From positions 1 to 9,329 of the forward strand of contig CAMVGI010000028.1 of the NCBI GenBank assembly GCA_947166955.1: a stretch of DNA of 9,329 nt. Direction: 5' to 3'. The stretch comes from an uncultured Clostridia bacterium. GTDB taxonomy: Bacteria; Bacillota_A; Clostridia; Oscillospirales; Oscillospiraceae. The notes under the pieces are model-generated. The model was not told where the DNA came from. It saw only the letters and a list, made by a program, of their open reading frames with translations, and did no database searches. Of this stretch, positions 5,804-9,329 are shown in pieces. The number at the start of each line of letters is the position of its first letter. The stretch's first letter is position 1. The position numbers and the translations under genes are program-made.

Positions 5804-6706
5804 TCACACTTTCTCGGGCACGTACTTGCCGAGCAGGCCCGCGGGGCGCACCAGCAGCACGACGATCAGCACGGCGAACACCACGGAGTTCGCGAGCTGC
5901 GTGGAAATATACGCCTTCGCCATCGCCTCGATCACGCCGATGAGCAGCCCGCCGAGGAACGCGCCGGGGATGGAGCCGATGCCGCCGAACACCGCCGCAG
6001 TGAACGCGCGGATGCCGGGCATGGAGCCGGTCGTCGGCATGAGCGTGGGGTTAAACGAGCACAGCAGCACGCCCGCGACCGCCGCGAGCGCCGAACCGAT
6101 GGCGAACGTGACGGAAATGGTCGTGTTGACGTTGATGCCCATGAGCCGCGCCGCGTCCTTATCCTCGGAGCAGGCGCGCATCGCCTTGCCCATCTTGCTG
6201 CGGCTCGTGAAAGCGGTAAGGCCGATCATGATGACGATGCACGCCGCCATCGTGAGAAGCGACATATAGGAGATCGAAAGCCGGCCGCCGAAGAGCTTGA
6301 GCGCGTTGGGCGAGCCGTCCGCTCCCGTGAGGGGGATGAGCGGCTGATAGACCTTGGGCGTCGCGCCCCACACGAGCAGGGCGGTGTTCTGCAGCAGATA
6401 ACTCACGCCGATGGCGGTGATCAGCACGGCGAGCGACGTCGCCTGACGCAGCGGGCGGTAGGCAAGCCCCTCGATCACGATGCCGAGGATCGTGCACACC
6501 ACCATGGCGAGCAGCAGCGAAAGCCACCCGTTGAGCCCCAGATAGGCGAAGCCGCAAAACGAGATGTAGCCGCCGACCATGATCACGTCGCCGTGGGCGA
6601 AGTTGAGCATCTTGGCGATGCCGTAGACCATGGTATAGCCCAGCGCGATAATGGCGTACACGCTGCCGAGGCTGATGCCGCTGACGAGATAGGAGAGAAA
6701 TTCCAT
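5804..6706 (-). CDS. livH: Branched-chain amino acid ABC transporter permease LivH
   Basis: This 300-residue inner-membrane permease is the partner of LivM. The N-terminal block SLGSVYAIIALGYTMVYG (12-29) followed by NFAHGD (35-40) is diagnostic for LivH. The cytoplasmic coupling loop runs through MRACSEDKDAARLMGIN at 176-192, and the late glycine motif GGIGSIPGAFLGG is at 241-253. Hydrophobic stretches fit about eight membrane spans, and the length is normal (about 290-305). The ATG at 6706 is fixed by a very strong AAGGAGG site seven bases upstream. It is separated from livK by about 110 bases that contain a stable hairpin, while downstream genes are packed tightly, so livHMGF form one translational block. 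Confidence 0.95.
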   Translation of the reverse strand: MEFLSYLVSGISLGSVYAIIALGYTMVYGIAKMLNFAHGDVIMVGGYISFCGFAYLGLNGWLSLLLAMVVCTILGIVIEGLAYRPLRQATSLAVLITAIGVSYLLQNTALLVWGATPKVYQPLIPLTGADGSPNALKLFGGRLSISYMSLLTMAACIVIMIGLTAFTSRSKMGKAMRACSEDKDAARLMGINVNTTISVTFAIGSALAAVAGVLLCSFNPTLMPTTGSMPGIRAFTAAVFGGIGSIPGAFLGGLLIGVIEAMAKAYISTQLANSVVFAVLIVVLLVRPAGLLGKYVPEKV

Positions 6707-6750
6707 TTTCCCGCCTCCTTATTTCAGAGGATTACACAACATAGCGGAGC

Positions 6751-6780
6751 GGGAGAGCCGCCCAGGCCGGCAGCTCTCCC
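6751..6780 (-). repeat. Stable intercistronic hairpin between livK and livH
   Basis: The arms GGGAGAGC (6773-6780 on the minus strand) and GCTCTCCC (6751-6758) pair perfectly. The stem can be extended inward by a G-U wobble and three G-C pairs to about 12 bp with a six-base loop. No T run follows on either strand, so a classical terminator is unlikely. A structure in this place, after the binding-protein gene and before the permeases, usually protects the upstream message from 3' decay or damps read-through. Other than this hairpin and the livH ribosome binding site, nothing else is seen in the 110-base gap. Confidence 0.65.
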
Positions 6781-6816
6781 TCCCGGAAATCGCTTGGATG
6801 TTTGCGGCGCTTCCGA

Positions 6817-7986
6817 TCAGGCGGAAACGTACACGCCGTTCTTGATGACCACGGCCACGGGCATCTTCGACACCTCGCCGTTGGCGCTCCAGGTCATGTT
6901 CTGACCGGTCAGGCCGTTGTAGGTGGTCTTCTGGATCTGCGCGATGAGCTTCTCGCAGATCTCGCTCGCCTTCATGTCGGGCGTGCAGCCGGACTCGATG
7001 AGCGCGTTGTAGAGGACGTACACCACGTCGTAGCCGTCGGCGGCGAACTGGTTGGGCGTCTCGCCGTAGCGCTTCTGGTACTCGGCGACGAAGTTCTTGG
7101 TGAGGTCGTCGTCCGCGTCCGCGGCGAACGGGGTCAGGAGCATGACGCCCTCGGCAAGGGAGGTGTCGAAGCCCTCCATGGTGAGGATGCCGTCCATGCC
7201 GTCCACGCCGAAGAAGATGGGCGCGTAGTTCATCGCCTTCGCCTGCGAGAGAATGACGGAAGCGGGCTGATAGTAGATGGGCAGATACAGCAGATCCGCG
7301 CCGGCGCTCTGCGCGGCGGTGAGCTGCACGGAGAAGTCGGTCTGGGTATCCTTGGTGAAGGTGCCCTCATAGACGACCGAAAGGCCCTTGGCGGCGGCTT
7401 CCTTCACGAAGGTGTCGCGGATGCCCTGGGAATAGGCGTCGTCGTTACGATAGATGACCGCGATCTTGTGGCCGGACATGTTCGCGCTGATATAGTCGGC
7501 CGAACCGGTGCCCTGGTTGGGGTCGGTGAAGCAGAGCTGGAACATGTTGTCCTTGCCCGCGGTCACGTCGGTGGAGGAGGCGGAGGGGGTCAGCGCGAAC
7601 ACGCGATCCTTCGCCGCCACGGCGCTCGCCGCGATGGCGGAACCGGTCGTGACCGGCCCGAGGAGCACCTGCATGCCCCAGTCCATGAGGTTGTTGTAGG
7701 CGTTGACGGCCTTCTCGCCGTCGGCCTCGTCGTCCTGCGGGTTGAACTCGATCTGCACGCCGCCCTTGGCGTTGATCTCGTCCACCGCGATCTGGGCGGC
7801 GTTCATGACCGCCTTGCCGTAGATCGCCGCGTCGCCGGTCAGCGGACCGGTCGCACCGATCTTGAACGCGCCGGAGGCGCTGGTATTGCCGCCGTCGGCG
7901 GGCTTGGAAGGCTCGTTTTTGCCGCCGCAGGCGACAAGGGCGAACACCATGGCGATCGCCAATACAAGAGACATAACCTTCTTCAT
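6817..7986 (-). CDS. livK: Branched-chain amino acid ABC transporter substrate-binding lipoprotein (LivK/LivJ type)
   Basis: This 389-residue binding protein is anchored to the outside of the cytoplasmic membrane. The signal peptide MKKVMSLVLAIAMVFALVAC ends in lipobox LVAC with Cys20. A low-complexity Ser/Pro/Gly linker follows to about residue 39, then a type I periplasmic-binding fold of the Peripla_BP_6 class. Visible family blocks are FKIGATGPLTGDAAIYGKAVMNA from 41, NPQDDEADGEKAVNA near 82-96, GPVTTGSA at 110-117 and LTPSASS at 132-138; the last two are in the region that holds the amino-acid backbone in LivJ-type structures. YSQG at 185-188 and the C-terminal YNGLTGQNMTWSANGEV are also typical. 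The ATG at 7986 is eight bases after an AAGGAG site. It is the first gene of the liv operon and is transcribed from the promoter at 8053-8081. Exact ligand (Leu/Ile/Val or another hydrophobic compound) cannot be read from the sequence. Confidence 0.94.
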   Translation of the reverse strand: MKKVMSLVLAIAMVFALVACGGKNEPSKPADGGNTSASGAFKIGATGPLTGDAAIYGKAVMNAAQIAVDEINAKGGVQIEFNPQDDEADGEKAVNAYNNLMDWGMQVLLGPVTTGSAIAASAVAAKDRVFALTPSASSTDVTAGKDNMFQLCFTDPNQGTGSADYISANMSGHKIAVIYRNDDAYSQGIRDTFVKEAAAKGLSVVYEGTFTKDTQTDFSVQLTAAQSAGADLLYLPIYYQPASVILSQAKAMNYAPIFFGVDGMDGILTMEGFDTSLAEGVMLLTPFAADADDDLTKNFVAEYQKRYGETPNQFAADGYDVVYVLYNALIESGCTPDMKASEICEKLIAQIQKTTYNGLTGQNMTWSANGEVSKMPVAVVIKNGVYVSA

Positions 7987-8052
7987 AATCGTTTCTCCTT
8001 TTCATTTATCTCCAAGGCCGCGCGTATTCGCGACCATTGAAAATTTGCACTA

Positions 8053-8081
8053 ATTGTCGCACAGTACTGTACTAAAGTCAA
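8053..8081 (-). promoter_or_regulatory. Sigma-70/SigA-type promoter for livKHMGF
   Basis: The minus strand has a -35 TTGACT, 17 bases of spacer and a -10 GACAAT preceded by TGC (extended -10). It has the same -35, the same spacing and the same TGC as the metQ promoter. The expected start near 8046 gives a leader of about 60 bases. The palindrome at 8061-8070 lies inside the spacer. Confidence 0.7.
8061..8070. promoter_or_regulatory. Candidate operator: palindrome in the livK promoter spacer
   Basis: ACAGTACTGT is a perfect ten-base palindrome placed between the -35 and -10 of the livK promoter, where a bound dimeric regulator would block RNA polymerase. No regulator gene is in the window, and a ten-base palindrome can arise by chance, so this is only a candidate. 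Confidence 0.35.
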
Positions 8082-8113
8082 TAGTCGCCTAAAACAAATG
8101 ATTTTATGCATTA

Positions 8114-8141
8114 TTGTGCCGCTTCTGGCTAATTCGCACAA
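8114..8141. repeat. Inverted repeat TTGTGC/GCACAA in the livK-dusB intergenic region
   Basis: TTGTGC at 8114-8119 and GCACAA at 8136-8141 form six-base arms 16 bases apart, upstream of the livK promoter. The right arm is part of a motif TAATTCGCACA (8130-8140) that recurs with a two-base insertion as TAATTGTCGCACA at 8051-8063 over the livK -10. This may be a regulator site upstream of the promoter. The arms are short, so confidence is low. Confidence 0.3.
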
Positions 8142-8192
8142 AACATTAGTGTTATATGACAAACTGTAATGTAATATCCGGCGGTATCTCAT

Positions 8193-8210
8193 GGAAAAGT
8201 GGGGTTTTCC
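8193..8210. repeat. Small inverted repeat just upstream of the dusB promoter
   Basis: GGAAAA and TTTTCC flank a GTGGGG loop, six bases per arm, immediately upstream of the putative dusB -35. It could be a weak operator or a chance structure. It does not have the shape of a terminator on the livK strand because no gene converges on it. Confidence 0.3.
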
Positions 8211-8212
8211 GC

Positions 8213-8242
8213 TTGTTTCAGGCGGCTCCGATATGATATAAT
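8213..8242 (+). promoter_or_regulatory. Probable promoter for dusB
   Basis: A perfect -10 TATAAT at 8237-8242 is preceded, 18 bases upstream, by a weak -35 TTGTTT at 8213-8218, in an AT-rich patch that stands out against GC-rich genes. Transcription would begin near 8249, at or just before the in-frame ATG at 8252. This argues that translation starts later, at the GTG at 8276. Confidence 0.6.
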
Positions 8243-8260
8243 AATTTAGTTATGACGCCG

Positions 8261-8269
8261 AAGGGAGGG
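8261..8269 (+). promoter_or_regulatory. Ribosome binding site that selects the dusB GTG start
   Basis: AAGGGAGGG lies six bases upstream of an in-frame GTG at 8276. The alternative ATG at 8252 has only AT-rich sequence before it and no purine-rich site, so the GTG is preferred. Confidence 0.75.
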
Positions 8270-8275
8270 CATACC

Positions 8276-9247
8276 GTGCGCATCGGAAACGTGGAGGTGG
8301 ATTCGAAGCTGTGTCTCGCGCCGATGGCGGGCGTGACCGACACGGCGTTCCGGCAGATCTGCCGCGAGCACGGCGCGGGGCTTTCCTGCACGGAGCTGGT
8401 GAGCGCGAAGGCGCTTTGCTACCACGACGAGAAGACGAAAAAACTGCTGCTCCTCGCGCCGAACGAAAAACCGGGCGTCGTGCAGATCTTCGGCAGCGTT
8501 CCGGAGGAGATGGCGACGGCGGCAAAGCTCGCCGTCGAACTTTCCGGCGCGGACATCCTCGACATCAACATGGGCTGCCCCGTACACAAGGTCGCCGCCC
8601 ACGGCAGCGGCGCGGCGCTGATGCGCGACGTCGAGAAAGCGGTCGCCATCGCGCGCGCGGTGGTGGACGCGGCGGGCGTGCCGGTGACGGTAAAGATGCG
8701 CCGCGGCTGGGACAAGGGCAGCGTCAACGCCGTGGAGCTTGCGGTGCGGCTGGAGGCCGTCGGCGTCGCGGCGATCGCGGTGCACGGGCGCACGCGGGCG
8801 CAGATGTACGGCGGGCAGGCGGACTGGACGACCATCAAACAGGTCAAGGAGGCGGTGCGCATCCCCGTCATCGCCAACGGCGACGTGTTTGAGCCGGAGG
8901 ACGCCGCGCGCATTTTGCGCTTCACGGGCGCGGACATGGCAATGGTCGGACGCGGGGCGTTCGGAAACCCGTGGATCTTCGAGCGCGGCGCGGCGGCGAT
9001 CGAGGGGCGCGAGATCCCGCCGCTGCCTCCCGTCGCGGAGCGGTTCGCGACGGCGGTGCGCCAGATCGAGCTGAGCGCCGCGTATCGCGACGAGCGCGTG
9101 GCGCTGCTGGAGGCGCGGCGGCATTGCTGTTGGTACTTAAAGGGCGTGCCCTACGCCAACTATTATAAGGAACAGATCGTCAAGATGGAAACGCTCGAAG
9201 ACCTCTACCGCGTGGCGGAGGGCGTCAAGCGCGACTTAACGGATTGA
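8276..9247 (+). CDS. dusB: tRNA-dihydrouridine synthase, DusB type
   Basis: This 323-residue FMN-dependent enzyme reduces uridine to dihydrouridine in tRNA with NADPH, in the cytoplasm. In numbering from the GTG start: the FMN-binding APMAGVTD lies at 15-22, the active-site Cys101 is in NMGCPVHKV, and Lys140 is in KMRRGW. The HGRTRAQMY block begins at 170, ANGDV is at 200-204, and the phosphate-binding GRGAFGNPWIF begins at 225. The C-terminal helical tRNA-binding domain begins near residue 245 and includes RRHCCWYLKGVP. Length matches DusB (about 320). The NMGCPV(K/H)KV signature and the length favour the DusB group common in Bacillota over DusA or DusC. The start is set by the strong site at 8261-8269, which trims eight residues from the longest open frame. 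It is divergent from livK and is followed 12 bases later by a sigma factor gene. Confidence 0.95.
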   Translation: MRIGNVEVDSKLCLAPMAGVTDTAFRQICREHGAGLSCTELVSAKALCYHDEKTKKLLLLAPNEKPGVVQIFGSVPEEMATAAKLAVELSGADILDINMGCPVHKVAAHGSGAALMRDVEKAVAIARAVVDAAGVPVTVKMRRGWDKGSVNAVELAVRLEAVGVAAIAVHGRTRAQMYGGQADWTTIKQVKEAVRIPVIANGDVFEPEDAARILRFTGADMAMVGRGAFGNPWIFERGAAAIEGREIPPLPPVAERFATAVRQIELSAAYRDERVALLEARRHCCWYLKGVPYANYYKEQIVKMETLEDLYRVAEGVKRDLTD

Positions 9248-9259
9248 GGACGGGATACG

Positions 9260-9329
9260 ATGGAAGAAAGAGAACTGATCGCGCGCTGTCAGGGCGGCGA
9301 CGAGGAGGCGTTCGAGGCGCTGGTCCACC
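9260..9329 (+). CDS. Sigma-70-family RNA polymerase sigma factor, partial (N-terminus only)
   Basis: Only 23 codons are present before the right edge. They read MEERELIARCQGGDEEAFEA followed by LVH. This is the characteristic start of sigma region 2 in ECF-type and related small sigma factors (pattern: acidic start, LI-x-x-x-x-x-GD-x-x-AFE-x-L). The ATG at 9260 follows the dusB stop by 12 bases, with GAGG ten bases upstream, so it is probably co-transcribed with dusB. The subgroup, the presence of region 4 and any anti-sigma partner lie outside the window. The short stretch fits well but could in principle belong to another protein with a similar acidic helix. Confidence 0.7.
   Translation, partial: MEERELIARCQGGDEEAFEALVH

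Noticed and set aside
4751..6904. A 717-codon open frame on the plus strand opposite livM and livH
   Set aside because: Its product is almost all Arg, His, Asp, Glu and Ala, with no recognisable domain, and it lies wholly antisense to well-supported permease genes. This is the usual shadow of GC-rich coding DNA.
6802..8040. A 412-codon plus-strand frame opposite livK
   Set aside because: Gly/Val/His/Arg-rich product, no domain, antisense to a clear lipoprotein gene; a codon-bias shadow.
8246..9124. A 292-codon minus-strand frame opposite dusB
   Set aside because: His/Arg-rich product without motifs, antisense to a dusB gene that keeps all active-site residues.

Overview
The window reads as high-GC Bacillota, most likely a clostridial gut-type bacterium of the Oscillospirales/Christensenellales sort. 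The reasons are the GC-rich coding DNA, strong AGGAGG-type ribosome binding sites, lipoprotein signal peptides ending in L-x-A-C-G-G, and family choices typical of Clostridia. This placement is inferred from style; there is no rRNA or marker gene in the window.

Layout: bases 7986 down to 1 form one long run of minus-strand genes. First comes a complete branched-chain-amino-acid-type (HAAT) ABC importer in the order livK (lipoprotein), livH and livM (permeases), livG and livF (ATPases). It is transcribed from a good sigma-70-like promoter at about 8053-8081. Directly after livF a second strong promoter (3111-3139) starts a MetNIQ-type importer in the unusual order metQ, metN, metI. This is followed, four bases after metI, by a stand-alone NAD(P)H-hydrate dehydratase (nnrD) that runs off the left edge. 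No terminator is visible between livF and metQ, so the whole run may be partly co-transcribed. Hairpins follow each of the two substrate-binding lipoprotein genes (6751-6780 and 2173-2205), as expected if the binding proteins are made in excess over their membrane partners. Divergent from livK, on the plus strand, are dusB (tRNA-dihydrouridine synthase, from a GTG start at 8276) and the first 23 codons of a sigma-70-family factor.

The most striking observation is the MetQ homologue. All the sequence blocks of the family are present, but in circularly permuted order. After the lipoprotein signal, the protein starts with the block that normally begins the second half (TIAVPNDTTNEARALMLLE). It continues to the usual C-terminus, passes through a linker of about 19 residues, and only then carries the normal N-terminal half (VSIAATPTPHAEIL, FTDYVQPN, ANYFQHLPYL, HVEPMGLYGGK). 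It stops exactly where the canonical chain would continue into the first block. The gene is intact, has its own promoter, signal peptide and ribosome binding site, and lies next to a normal metN and metI, so this appears to be a working permuted receptor and not debris.

The other genes look ordinary. The divergent livK-dusB intergenic region is AT-rich and holds a palindrome inside the livK promoter spacer and a repeated TAATT/CGCACA motif, both candidate control sites. I saw no mobile element, CRISPR array, tRNA, rRNA or recognisable riboswitch.
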